From: an uncultured Pseudomonadota bacterium
GTDB lineage: Bacteria > Myxococcota_A > UBA796 > JAFGLY01
Direction of reading: 5' to 3'
Assembly: GCA_937912125.1 (NCBI GenBank)
Contig: CALDOK010000348.1
Span: forward strand, 1 to 54,245
DNA: 54,245 nucleotides
In this document: positions 18,398 to 26,734 of the stretch, in pieces
Position numbering within the stretch: the first letter of the stretch is position 1
Layout of the letters: every line of letters begins with the position of its first letter
Translations under genes and position numbers: made by a program
Notes under the pieces: generated by a model
What the model saw: the letters and a program-made list of their open reading frames with translations, nothing else
Told to the model about the DNA's origin: nothing
Database searches by the model: none

Positions 18398-18785
18398 GGG
18401 GGATCACTCCGGGGGACCGCTTGTGGGCAGCTGTCTCCGACATCCGGGCGCGCGCTGGGGTTCCTCACCGCGCATGCGTTCCGATGAGAAACCCCCCCGG
18501 CTGGAAGGCCGAGGGGGACCCGCTCTGGCGGTGTGGCTCGTCGAGCTCCCTCTTCCCTGGGAGGTGGGTCTTCAGCTGCTGCTTCAGGCGTCTCGACCCG
18601 AAGGCCGGTGAGCTCACCACAGCATTACCGCAAGATCCTAAGAACCGGCGTGAGGGAAACCTTCCTCCGAGTCAAGGCACCAACCGAGCAGATCTCGAGC
18701 ATAGATCGCCGGCCTGGGACAGCGCAAGTGGGCCTGGGCTTGGAAAGCCGCTGGGTCGGGCGTAGGATGCGTTGACAAGCAGGGT
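18398..18785. other. 388-base divergent intergenic region
   Basis: No gene is supported. It separates the - strand TPR lipoprotein from the + strand metalloprotease. It contains an imperfect hairpin at 18492-18517 (CCCCC-C-CGGC, loop TGGAAG, GCCG-A-GGGGG) and the promoter candidate at 18740-18768. No clear promoter for the - strand gene was found. Confidence 0.55.
18740..18768 (+). promoter_or_regulatory. Promoter candidate for the metalloprotease gene
   Basis: TTGGAA (18740-18745), 17 bases, then TAGGAT (18763-18768). Transcription would begin near 18775, about ten bases before the GTG at 18786, giving a very short leader. A TTGACA at 18772 lies too close to the start codon to serve as -35. 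Confidence 0.45.
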
Positions 18786-20105
18786 GTGAGGCACGTGGCA
18801 CAGAGCGATCCGGAACAGACTCCTCGACGGTACCGCGTGGTGTTGGTGCGCTGGCCACCCAAAGGCGCACGAGAGCTGATGCGCGCGCTGCCCGGTGGGC
18901 ACATCCCCAAGAGGGACGCCTTGCCTGTGGTGGTGCGGGTCACCGATCACCAGGCCCGCGCTCAGGAGACCGCCGAGCGCATCCGTGCGGCCGGCGCTGG
19001 CGTGGTGGTCATGGCCGAGTTTGCCGATTCGCCCGTGGTCTGCCGGGACCACCCTCCCGAGCTCGTCCGGGGCGCCTGTCGACGCTGCGGCTGCGATGTG
19101 TGCGCTGGGTGTCTGCTCGAGGCCGAAGGCGACCGCCTGTGCCGGGGCTGCGCGGTCGAGACGCGGGCCGGGGTGCAGCGCGTGCACACCCGGCAGCTCT
19201 TCGTGGTGTTCCTGTTCTGCGCCTTCCTGTTCCAGGTCTACTCCCTGTGGCGACGGGACACCGACATCCGGTCCGGGTGGGAGGTCGCCGACGTGGCCCT
19301 GCTGCAGTTTGTGCCTCCTGGGCAGCTGCTCCACCCCATGGTGCGAGGCTTCTCAGGGCTGGGCGGCGGCAGCTGGGACGGCCCGACCTACGCCGACGTG
19401 GTGAGCTTGTTCGACAGCGAGCGGCGCCGCTTCAGCGGGCAGCTGCAGGGCACGGTGCGGCTCAGTGTGCGGGGTCCATGGCAGGACAGGCCCGTGCCGC
19501 CCTCCCTGGAGAGCGGGCCAGGGTCTTCGTGGAGCGCCGGCCTGGCGGCTATTCGTTATTCCTGGTTCTGGAAGCGGCTGGCCGAGGGGCATGGGGTGGA
19601 GGCGCGCAAGTTCCCTCTGCGCATGTTCGTCATCTTCACGGATGAACAGGGCGATCAGGCCGCCATGTCCCGGGCGGCCCTGGGGGGAAACCTGGCGGTC
19701 ACCTACATCTCCCTGGACGACCCCAACCCCGTCTACCCAGCGATCACCGTCGCCCACGAGCTGGCCCACCTGCTGGGGGCGAGCGACAAGTACGGCCCCG
19801 ATGGGCTCGCCAAGATCCCCGAGGGCTACGTCGAGCCGTACTCTGAGCCCATGTATCCCCAGCGCTTCGCCGAGCTGATGGCCGTGGACATCCCGGTGGG
19901 GCGCACGCTGGAGCGCGAACCCAGCTCGCTGGGCCAGCTCCGCTTCGGGCACCGGTCAGCGGCTGAGATGGGTTGGATCGCCCAGGACCAGGCCGACAGC
20001 TTCTACCGGGCGCTGGGGGTCACCCCCGAGTCCAAGCTCGATCTGCCCGCCGATCTGGCCTCTCCCGAGGCCCCCCCCGCCGCCGAGGAGCCTGTCCCGG
20101 AGTGA
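18786..20105 (+). CDS. Membrane metalloprotease with L7/L12-like and zinc-finger N-terminus
   Basis: A 439-residue multidomain protein. Residues ~15-75 (YRVVLVRW... ERIRAAGAGVVVMAE) resemble the L7/L12 C-terminal/ClpS-like fold. Residues ~80-120 carry a Cys/His cluster (CRDH, CRRC, CDVC, CAGC, CRGC) like a B-box or treble-clef zinc finger. One membrane helix follows (LFVVFLFCAFLFQVYSLW). The C-terminal part has HELAHLLGASD, an HExxHxxGxxD zinc site with Asp as third ligand, and a possible Met-turn (ELMAVDIP). So the protease is probably periplasmic and the zinc finger cytoplasmic, or the reverse. GTG 18786 or GTG 18795 may start it. The substrate is unknown. Confidence 0.8.
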   Translation: MRHVAQSDPEQTPRRYRVVLVRWPPKGARELMRALPGGHIPKRDALPVVVRVTDHQARAQETAERIRAAGAGVVVMAEFADSPVVCRDHPPELVRGACRRCGCDVCAGCLLEAEGDRLCRGCAVETRAGVQRVHTRQLFVVFLFCAFLFQVYSLWRRDTDIRSGWEVADVALLQFVPPGQLLHPMVRGFSGLGGGSWDGPTYADVVSLFDSERRRFSGQLQGTVRLSVRGPWQDRPVPPSLESGPGSSWSAGLAAIRYSWFWKRLAEGHGVEARKFPLRMFVIFTDEQGDQAAMSRAALGGNLAVTYISLDDPNPVYPAITVAHELAHLLGASDKYGPDGLAKIPEGYVEPYSEPMYPQRFAELMAVDIPVGRTLEREPSSLGQLRFGHRSAAEMGWIAQDQADSFYRALGVTPESKLDLPADLASPEAPPAAEEPVPE

Positions 20106-20164
20106 GGGAGCGCCTCACGGGAAGCCCTGTTCCCTCGTCGGTGTTGCACGAGTGGCTCCGGCGG

Positions 20165-20193
20165 TTGACAGGAGGGGTCTGGCTCCCTAGAAG
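20165..20193 (+). promoter_or_regulatory. Promoter for pal-cpoB
   Basis: A consensus -35 TTGACA (20165-20170), 17 bases, then TAGAAG (20188-20193). It lies between the metalloprotease stop and the pal ATG at 20299, leaving a leader of about 100 bases. Confidence 0.6.
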
Positions 20194-20298
20194 ATCGGTA
20201 ACCCCACCTGCGCCGTCAGCTCGATGGCGCTCAACCTCCGCTCCGCTCGCAGCCACTTCGGCTTTCGCTCCCCCCTTCCTCCATCCCCTGGAGGCCTC

Positions 20299-21030
20299 AT
20301 GTCCCGTCTTCGCGTCCTCCTCGCGATCCTCCTGGTCCTGCCCCTCCTGCTCGGCAGCAAGGGCTGCAAGCCGGATGTGGTCGACCCCGACGACCTCGAC
20401 CCCACGGATCTCGTGCCCCCCGAGGTCACCCTGCAGGTGATCTCCATCGATCCGGCCCACGGCGTGGTCGACACGCCGTTCGCGGCTCAGATCTACGGGG
20501 CCGAGTTCAGCCCCGGCGCCCAGGTCCGGATCGGAAACAAGCCGTCTCCCAAGGTGGACTTCGTCAGCGAGAACTCTCTGAGCGTCACCGTGCCCGCCAT
20601 GGCCGAGGGCGCCTACGACGTCACCGTGTCCAACCCCGACGGGGTCAAGGCCGTGCTGCGGCGCGGGGTCTCGTTCAGCGGCGACAGCCTCGGTGCCTCC
20701 TGTCGTCACCTGGTGGTCCAGTTCGACTACAACAGCTCCGAGCTGCGCGCGGACAGCGCGTCCACCCTGAGCGCCCAGGCGGACTGCCTGCGCTCTTCTC
20801 GGGGTAACGTTCGGATCGAGGGCCACTGCGACGAGCGGGGCACCACCGAGTACAACATCGCCCTGGGTGAGCGCCGCGCCTTCACCGTGCAGCGCTACCT
20901 GGTCAGCCAGGGCGTCTCGCCCGGTCGTGTCAGCACCGTGTCCTATGGCGAAGAGCGCCCTGTTGTTCGCGGAGGAGGCGAGGACGCGTGGCAGCAGAAC
21001 CGCCGGGCAGAGATCCAACTCCAGGACTGA
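20299..21030 (+). CDS. OmpA/Pal-domain lipoprotein with TIG domain
   Basis: A 243-residue exported protein. A hydrophobic signal (LRVLLAILLVLPLLLGSKGC) ends in a weak lipobox at Cys23, followed by an Asp-rich linker. Residues ~45-135 resemble an IPT/TIG immunoglobulin-like domain (ISIDPAHGVVDTPFAAQIYG...VTVSNPDGVKAVL). The C-terminal half is an OmpA-like peptidoglycan-binding domain with FDYNSSELR, IEGHCDERGTTEYN and NRRAEI. Pal binds peptidoglycan and works with the Tol complex; the fused TIG domain is not usual for Pal. GGAGG precedes ATG 20299. The cpoB-like gene follows after 20 bases, supporting a Pal role, but tolQRAB are not here. Confidence 0.85.
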   Translation: MSRLRVLLAILLVLPLLLGSKGCKPDVVDPDDLDPTDLVPPEVTLQVISIDPAHGVVDTPFAAQIYGAEFSPGAQVRIGNKPSPKVDFVSENSLSVTVPAMAEGAYDVTVSNPDGVKAVLRRGVSFSGDSLGASCRHLVVQFDYNSSELRADSASTLSAQADCLRSSRGNVRIEGHCDERGTTEYNIALGERRAFTVQRYLVSQGVSPGRVSTVSYGEERPVVRGGGEDAWQQNRRAEIQLQD

Positions 21031-21050
21031 AAACCTTCGAGAGAGCTACC

Positions 21051-21944
21051 ATGCGCAGCAGCATTCTCCTTGTCTCCCTGGTCCTCGCCGGCTGTGTCTG
21101 GGACCGCACCGGCCAGTCCGCCACCGAAGCGTGGCGCCGCGAGATGGCCATCCAGTCCACCCGTACCCAGGCCCTGCAGATCGCGGTCGAGGATGCCCTG
21201 GTCCGGGTCGAGCAGCTCGAAGAGGTCACGCGTGCGCGTGGTCAGGACGAGATCATGCGCATGGAGACGGTGGACCAGCTCCGCAACGAGGTCGCGCGCC
21301 TGCGTGGCGACCTCGAGGTGCTCCAGCACCAGGCGGGCATCAGCACCGAGTCTTCCGACCAGTTCAGGGAGAACTCCGAGTTCCGCCTGGCTTGGCTCGA
21401 GGCCCGGGCCCAGGCCCTCGAGGAGTCACTGGGCATGGAGCCGCCCGAGCCCCCCGTCCTGGCCGACGCCGCCGACACGGGCCTGGAGCCCGAGGGCGAG
21501 GGAGACCCGGCTGCCGAGGGCGAGGGAGACCCGGATGCCGCTGGCGAAGGCGATCCCGACACCCAGGCCGGCCCCTTGAGCATCGAGGAACGCCTGGCCT
21601 TGGCTGAGGAGCACATGCAGGCTGGCCGCCACCTGCCGGCCCGCGCCATCTACCAGAAGCTCATCCAGGACGAAGAAGCGGCCGAGCAGCTCTACGAACT
21701 TCGGTACATGTTGGCCGAGACCTGGTTTCGCGAGGGCTCCTACCAGTCCGCCATCCTGGCCTACCAAGACGTCGTGGACCACCACGGCGACTCCGACCGC
21801 GCACCCTGGGCCATGCTGCGCCAGGGCGAGTGCTTCGAGGGCCTTGGCCAGCGCGACAACGCCCTGCTGTTCTACGACGACGTCATCCGCTTGTTCCCCC
21901 GGTCCAAGGCCGCCAAGGAAGCCAAGGCTCTCAAGTCGCGCTAG
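21051..21944 (+). CDS. cpoB: CpoB (YbgF)-like lipoprotein
   Basis: CpoB coordinates peptidoglycan synthesis with outer-membrane constriction through Tol-Pal. The 297-residue protein has a signal and lipobox (SLVLAGC, Cys15), a long coiled-coil-forming segment (about 30-130), an acidic repetitive linker (EGEGDP units, about 145-175), and C-terminal TPR repeats (GRHLPARAIYQKLI, GSYQSAILAYQDVV, GQRDNALLFYDDVI) typical of the family. The standard CpoB is soluble, so the lipobox is a variation common in deltaproteobacterial-type homologues. A 20-base exact direct repeat (21491-21510, 21515-21534) encodes part of the linker. Confidence 0.85.
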   Translation: MRSSILLVSLVLAGCVWDRTGQSATEAWRREMAIQSTRTQALQIAVEDALVRVEQLEEVTRARGQDEIMRMETVDQLRNEVARLRGDLEVLQHQAGISTESSDQFRENSEFRLAWLEARAQALEESLGMEPPEPPVLADAADTGLEPEGEGDPAAEGEGDPDAAGEGDPDTQAGPLSIEERLALAEEHMQAGRHLPARAIYQKLIQDEEAAEQLYELRYMLAETWFREGSYQSAILAYQDVVDHHGDSDRAPWAMLRQGECFEGLGQRDNALLFYDDVIRLFPRSKAAKEAKALKSR

Positions 21945-22047
21945 CCGCATCCTCGCGCTCGTGCAGGAGGCCGCCACGGCGGGGACTGTGCTGCTGTGGC
22001 GCTGATGGGTGCGCCCCTGACGGGCTGCAGGGAGTTACAGGAGGCAC

Positions 22048-22860
22048 ATGAACGCGTCGGCTCCGATGGTCATGGGCATCCTGAACGTGACCCCCGACTC
22101 CTTCCACGACGGCGGCTGCTTCGTGGACCTCGACGCCGCTGTGCGCCAGGCCTCCGCCATGGTCCTGGGGGGCGCGGACTGGATCGACATCGGCGGTGAG
22201 TCCACTCGCCCTGGTGCACCCTCGGTGTCCATCGATGACGAGCTGGCCAGGGTCGTGCCGGTCATCCAGGCCGTGCGTCGGGCCCACCCCTCCCTTCCCA
22301 TCAGCGTCGACACCACCAAGGCGGCAGTGGCCCGCGCTGCCCTGGCCGTCGGCGCCAGCGCGGTCAACGACGTCTCCGCCTTGGCGGACCCCGATCTGGC
22401 CCAGGTGGTCGCGGGCGCAGGCTGCGGCTTGATGCTCATGCACATGCAGGGCACGCCTCGCACCATGCAGCGCCAACCCCACTACGACGATGTGGTCGCA
22501 GAGGTCTGCGGCTTCCTCCTCGAGCGGGTCGAGCGGGCCGAGCGGGCTGGGATCCCCCGGGAGCGGCTGTGGATCGACCCGGGGATCGGCTTCGGCAAGA
22601 CCGTCTCCCACAACCTGGCCCTGCTGCGCGGGCTGCCCACCCTGGTGGCCACGGGCCTGCCCGTCCTGGTGGGGGCGTCCCGCAAGTCGTTCATCGGGCA
22701 GGTGCTCGGGCTGGACCAGACACAGGATCGCCTCGAGGGTTCCCTGGCGGTGGCTTCCCTGGCCGTCTTCGCGGGCGCCGCCATGCTCCGCGTCCACGAC
22801 GTGCAGGCCACTCGGCGGGCCGTGGACATGGCCTGGGCCGTGCGTGGGGGCGCAGCATGA
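22048..22860 (+). CDS. folP: Dihydropteroate synthase
   Basis: Condenses p-aminobenzoate with dihydropterin pyrophosphate in folate synthesis. The 270-residue protein has MGILNVTPDSFHDGG at the N-terminus, WIDIGGESTRPGA, ISVDTTKAAVA, the DPGIGFGKT pterin-binding segment and VGASRKSF, all DHPS signatures. It has a strong ribosome binding site (AGGAGG) before ATG 22048. Its stop overlaps the cdaA start by ATGA. It opens a tight block also found in this order (folP-cdaA-cdaR-glmM) in deltaproteobacterial-type genomes. Confidence 0.97.
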   Translation: MNASAPMVMGILNVTPDSFHDGGCFVDLDAAVRQASAMVLGGADWIDIGGESTRPGAPSVSIDDELARVVPVIQAVRRAHPSLPISVDTTKAAVARAALAVGASAVNDVSALADPDLAQVVAGAGCGLMLMHMQGTPRTMQRQPHYDDVVAEVCGFLLERVERAERAGIPRERLWIDPGIGFGKTVSHNLALLRGLPTLVATGLPVLVGASRKSFIGQVLGLDQTQDRLEGSLAVASLAVFAGAAMLRVHDVQATRRAVDMAWAVRGGAA

Positions 22861-23672
22861 TCGTCGACTTCTTCTCGGCCGTCTGGTGGACCCTCTCCAC
22901 CATCCACTGGAACGACATCGTAGACATCGCGATCCTGTCCTACGTGCTCTACCGCACCCTGCTGATCCTCAAGGGCACCCGCGCCTTCCAGAGCTTGCTG
23001 GGGCTGGTCTTCGTGCTGCTGGTCTACGCCCTGTCTGCGCGGATGCAGCTGTACACCCTGCACTGGCTGCTGCAGAAGTTCTTCGTCTACATCGTGCTGG
23101 CCGTGATCATCCTGTTCCAGAACGACATCCGGCATGGGCTGGCCCGCGCCGGGGGGCGCCTGTTCCGGTCCTTCGCTCCTCGTCCTGAGACCTCCATGCT
23201 CGAGGACGTGGTCCGGGCATGCTTCGCGCTGGCCTCGCGTCGCATGGGCGCGCTCATCGCCATCCAGCGCACCGCCACGTTGGACGACTATGTCGAGCCC
23301 GCCCTGCGCCTGGACGCGAAGGTCAGCCAGGAGCTGCTGCTGTCCATCTTCCACCCCACCTCGCCCTTGCACGATGGCGCGGTGGTGGTGCAGTCAGGCA
23401 GGCTGGCCGCCGCCAAGGTGTTCCTGCCCCTGTCCCTGTCCAAGGACGTCAGCCGCTTCTTCGGCACGCGCCACCGCGCAGCCCTGGGCCTGACCGAAGA
23501 GACCGACGCGGTGGTGCTCATCGTGTCCGAGGAACGGGGCACCGTCAGCCTGGCCATGTCCGGTGCGCTCACTCCCGTGGGCGACATCAACGAGCTGCGG
23601 CAGCGCCTGCAGGAGATCTTTGCGGCCAAAGACGCCGGCTCAGAGGGCCCCGCGCCCGAGCTGGAGGACTAG
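22857..23672 (+). CDS. cdaA: Diadenylate cyclase CdaA (c-di-AMP synthase)
   Basis: Makes c-di-AMP from two ATP at the membrane. The 271-residue protein has three N-terminal membrane helices (through FFVYIVLAVIILFQND) and a DAC domain with the catalytic DGA (D173-A175 in LHDGAVVV) and RHR (R205-R207 in TRHRAALG). Both key motifs are intact, so it should be active. The ATG overlaps the folP stop. The regulator cdaR and glmM follow, the conserved cdaA-cdaR-glmM unit known from Gram-positive bacteria. An upstream open frame is a shadow of folP. Confidence 0.96.
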   Translation: MIVDFFSAVWWTLSTIHWNDIVDIAILSYVLYRTLLILKGTRAFQSLLGLVFVLLVYALSARMQLYTLHWLLQKFFVYIVLAVIILFQNDIRHGLARAGGRLFRSFAPRPETSMLEDVVRACFALASRRMGALIAIQRTATLDDYVEPALRLDAKVSQELLLSIFHPTSPLHDGAVVVQSGRLAAAKVFLPLSLSKDVSRFFGTRHRAALGLTEETDAVVLIVSEERGTVSLAMSGALTPVGDINELRQRLQEIFAAKDAGSEGPAPELED

Positions 23673-23674
23673 CC

Positions 23675-24673
23675 GTGATTCCTCAGACCAGGCTCAGCCG
23701 CATCATCCGCAAGCCCGACCTCACCCTGGTTCGCCCCTGGCTGCGCGGGGCACTCACCCGCAACTTCGGCTTCAAGATCCTCAGTGTGATCTTCGCCTTC
23801 GCTGGCTGGGCTTGGGTGCAGGGCGAGCAGGTCGTGGAGCAGAAGGCCAGGGTTCGACTGCACTGGTCGATCCCCGAAGATCTGGCCCTGGTCGACGATC
23901 TGCCCGACAGCATCTCCCTCACGGCCTCCGGCTCCCAGGTCTTCGTGCGCAACCTGCGACGGGCCGATCTGCACCTCAGGGTGGATCTCAGCGACGCCAC
24001 CCCCGGCGTGCAGTCGGTGGAGTTCGAGGACCGCTTCATCGAGAACCTGCCACAAAACATCCACGTTGTCGGCCTCTCCCCTGCCCGTGCGGAGTTCGAG
24101 CTGGACGAGAAGGTCACCAAGCAGGTCAAGCTCGAGCCGCGGATCACCGGCGAGCCCAAGGCAGGGTTCCGGCTGGTTGGGCTCGAGCTCGAGCCCGGCA
24201 CGGTGCTCATCGAGGGGCCCGCCAGCGTCCTGGTGGGCATCTCCGAGGTCCCCACCGCTCCCATCGACGTCGGACGCTTCGGGCGCACGGGCCGGGATGA
24301 GGTCGCCGCAGGGCGGCTGCCCGAGTGGGTCGACAGGGTCGACGACGTGCCCATCATGGTCAACGTCAGGCTCGAGCCCATCACGGCCAAGCTCAGCCTC
24401 GAGGCTGTGCCCGTGATCGTGCGCAGCAAGGGCTGGACCACCGATGTCGAGACCGTCACCCTGGCCATCAGTGGCCCGGTGCCGGTGATCGAGAAGCTGG
24501 ACGTCGCGACGGTCCTCGTCCTCGTCACGGTCAGCCCCGACGCCGAGCCCGGCTCCCTGCAGGCCAAGCGGGGCGACGGCCCTGCGCGTCTGGACATCGT
24601 GCTCGCCAACCTCGAGGAGATCACCGTCGAGAAGATGGCTCCCTCGGTCATCGAGGTGCACCCGGTCCCCTAG
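23675..24673 (+). CDS. cdaR: YbbR-domain protein, CdaR-like regulator of CdaA
   Basis: A 332-residue membrane-anchored protein with one N-terminal helix (FGFKILSVIFAFAGWAWV, about 29-46) and a series of extracytoplasmic YbbR repeats (e.g. LVDDLPDSISLTASGSQ, VKLEPRITGEPKAGFRLVG, EAVPVIVR). In Bacillus and Listeria CdaR binds CdaA and tunes its activity. The gene begins with GTG 23675, two bases after the cdaA stop, with GGAGG in front. The longer open frame upstream is out of the family's range. Confidence 0.92.
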   Translation: MIPQTRLSRIIRKPDLTLVRPWLRGALTRNFGFKILSVIFAFAGWAWVQGEQVVEQKARVRLHWSIPEDLALVDDLPDSISLTASGSQVFVRNLRRADLHLRVDLSDATPGVQSVEFEDRFIENLPQNIHVVGLSPARAEFELDEKVTKQVKLEPRITGEPKAGFRLVGLELEPGTVLIEGPASVLVGISEVPTAPIDVGRFGRTGRDEVAAGRLPEWVDRVDDVPIMVNVRLEPITAKLSLEAVPVIVRSKGWTTDVETVTLAISGPVPVIEKLDVATVLVLVTVSPDAEPGSLQAKRGDGPARLDIVLANLEEITVEKMAPSVIEVHPVP

Positions 24674-24704
24674 CGGCCGGGTCGTGCCGCGAGAGGACGA
24701 CACC

Positions 24705-26018
24705 ATGGCAGCCTCACTGCGCTTTGGCACCGACGGCATCCGCGGCCCCGCCGGCAGCTTCCCCATCGACGCCGCGACGGCCCGGGTCCTGGGGCTGGTG
24801 CTGGGGCGGCAGGTGGGCCGGGTGCTCATGGCCCGCGACTCCCGCAGCAGCGGCCCCGAGCTGGTGGCGGCCCTGGTCGCGGGCGTGCGGGAAGCCGGCG
24901 GTCAGGCCATTCCCTTGGGTGTCCTGCCCACGCCGGCGCTCTCGGCCTTGCTCCAGCGCGGCTGGGCCGACCGGGCCGTGATGGTCACCGCCAGCCACAA
25001 CCCTCCCGCCGACAACGGGCTCAAGGTGCTGGGGCCCGATGGACGCAAGCTCGGCGACGACGCCCAGCAGCTGCTCCAGGACGCCTTGAACCAGGAGCTG
25101 CAGATCGGCACCGCGCCCGCCTTCACCTCCACCGACGCCCTGGCCGAGCCCCGCCACGACGAAGCCCGCCAGCAGTACCTGGCGATCCTGCGCCAGCTGC
25201 TCCCGCCGGGGCGTTGGCTCGATGGCTGCACCGTTGTGCTCGACGCGTCCTACGGCGCGGGCGCCCACACCGGGCCCGCGATCCTCGAGGCCCTCGGGGC
25301 GGTTGTGATCCCCATGGCCTGTCAGATCGATGGGCAGCGCATCAACGTGGGCTGTGGCGCCGTCCACCCACAGGCCCTGGCCAGCATGGTCCGGGAACAC
25401 GACGCCCAGGTGGGCGTCGGCCTGGACGGTGACGCGGACAGGGGGGTGTTGGTGGCTGCCAGCGGGCAGGTGCTCGACGGTGACGCCCTGCTCTACCTGT
25501 TGGCCAGCGCGCCCGCCGTGGTGGGTACCGTCATGAGCGGGGGCGGCCTCGAGCAGGCCCTCGCGGCGCGGGGCATCGAGCTGGTGCGTACGCCCGTGGG
25601 CGATCGCCATGTGGACGCCGCTGTCCATGCCCGCCAGCTCGCGGTGGGCGCCGAGACTTCGGGCCACGTCTGCCTGGCGGATGGCCTGCCCACAGCCGAC
25701 GGTATGCTCTCCTGCCTGCGGGTGCTGGCGGGCGGCGTCGACCTCGACGCCCGCCTCGAGGGCTATCGCGCCTGGCCCAGGGTGCAGCAGGGCGTCGCCG
25801 TCACCCACCGTCCCCCCCTCGACAGCCTCCCCGAGCTGGTGGCAGCGTGCCAGCAGGTCGAGGCCGATCTCGGCCCTGGAGGTCGCACCCTGCTGCGCTA
25901 CTCCGGTACCGAAGCCCTCCTCCGCGTCCTCGTCGAAGGGCGTGATGAAGCCTCGGTCCAGCGGGCCGCGGCCACCCTCGTTGACGTGGTCCGCCGCGTC
26001 ATTGGAGCTCGACCATGA
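24705..26018 (+). CDS. glmM: Phosphoglucosamine mutase GlmM
   Basis: Interconverts glucosamine-6-phosphate and glucosamine-1-phosphate for UDP-GlcNAc, feeding the peptidoglycan pathway at the start of the window. The 437-residue protein has the N-terminal FGTDGIRG, the phosphoserine loop TASHNPPADNG (Ser97), the metal site DGDADRG (D241, D243, D245), a sugar-binding ETSGH motif and the phosphate-binding RYSGTE near the end. All are intact. GAGAGGACG lies in front of ATG 24705. In other bacteria GlmM is inhibited by CdaA binding, so the linkage is meaningful. Confidence 0.97.
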   Translation: MAASLRFGTDGIRGPAGSFPIDAATARVLGLVLGRQVGRVLMARDSRSSGPELVAALVAGVREAGGQAIPLGVLPTPALSALLQRGWADRAVMVTASHNPPADNGLKVLGPDGRKLGDDAQQLLQDALNQELQIGTAPAFTSTDALAEPRHDEARQQYLAILRQLLPPGRWLDGCTVVLDASYGAGAHTGPAILEALGAVVIPMACQIDGQRINVGCGAVHPQALASMVREHDAQVGVGLDGDADRGVLVAASGQVLDGDALLYLLASAPAVVGTVMSGGGLEQALAARGIELVRTPVGDRHVDAAVHARQLAVGAETSGHVCLADGLPTADGMLSCLRVLAGGVDLDARLEGYRAWPRVQQGVAVTHRPPLDSLPELVAACQQVEADLGPGGRTLLRYSGTEALLRVLVEGRDEASVQRAAATLVDVVRRVIGARP

Positions 26019-26734
26019 CTCCTCGCCTCGGTCTGAACATCGATCATGTGGCCACCCTGCGCGAAGCGCGCAAGGCCACCTACCCATGCCCTGTGGCTGC
26101 CGCCCTGCTGGGCGAGATCGCGGGCGCTGCCCAGATCACCTGCCACATCCGCGGCGATCGGCGGCACATCCAGGACCACGATCTCCGGCGGCTGCGGTCC
26201 ACCGTGCAGACCCTGCTCAACGTCGAGCTCGCCGTCACCGACGAGATGCTCGCCATCGCCCTCGAGGTCGCTCCCCACAGGGTCACCCTGGTGCCCGAGC
26301 GCCCCGGCGAGGTCTCCACCGAGGGCGGCCTCGACGTGGCCGGTCACCGCGACGCCATCGCAGCCTTCACGGCGGCCATGGTCCGGGCGGGCATCCGCGT
26401 CAGCCTCTTCATCGATCCCGTACCCGAGCAGGTCCAGGCCAGCGCCATCCCGGGCGTGGACATGGTGGAGCTGAACACGGCGGCCTACGCCGAAGGCGGT
26501 GGGGCGCTGGAGATCGAGCGCCTGCGCCAGGCCGCGCTGCTCTGCCAGCAGCTGGGCGTCGAGGTGGCGGCGGGGCACGGGCTGACCCACCACAACCTTC
26601 CTGAGCTGGTGGCGGCGGTGCCAGAGATCATCGAGTACAACATCGGCCACGCCATCATCGGCCGTGCCGTGTTCGTGGGCCTGGATCAGGCCGTGCGCGA
26701 CATCGGCCGAATCCTGGTCGGCCAAGCGCCATGA
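26015..26734 (+). CDS. pdxJ: Pyridoxine 5'-phosphate synthase PdxJ
   Basis: Forms pyridoxine 5'-phosphate from 3-amino-2-oxopropyl phosphate and deoxyxylulose 5-phosphate. The 239-residue product has LGLNIDHVATLREAR at the N-terminus, CHIRGDRRHIQD, the VTLVPERP motif, FIDP and the C-terminal AGHGLTHHN and EYNIGHAII motifs, all typical. It overlaps glmM and nnr by four bases each (ATGA). In related bacteria acpS often follows; here nnr follows directly. Confidence 0.97.
   Translation: MTPRLGLNIDHVATLREARKATYPCPVAAALLGEIAGAAQITCHIRGDRRHIQDHDLRRLRSTVQTLLNVELAVTDEMLAIALEVAPHRVTLVPERPGEVSTEGGLDVAGHRDAIAAFTAAMVRAGIRVSLFIDPVPEQVQASAIPGVDMVELNTAAYAEGGGALEIERLRQAALLCQQLGVEVAAGHGLTHHNLPELVAAVPEIIEYNIGHAIIGRAVFVGLDQAVRDIGRILVGQAP

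Noticed and set aside
18772..18777. TTGACA as the -35 of the metalloprotease gene
   Set aside because: It lies only nine bases before the start codon, so its -10 would fall in the coding region. The TTGGAA/TAGGAT pair upstream fits better.
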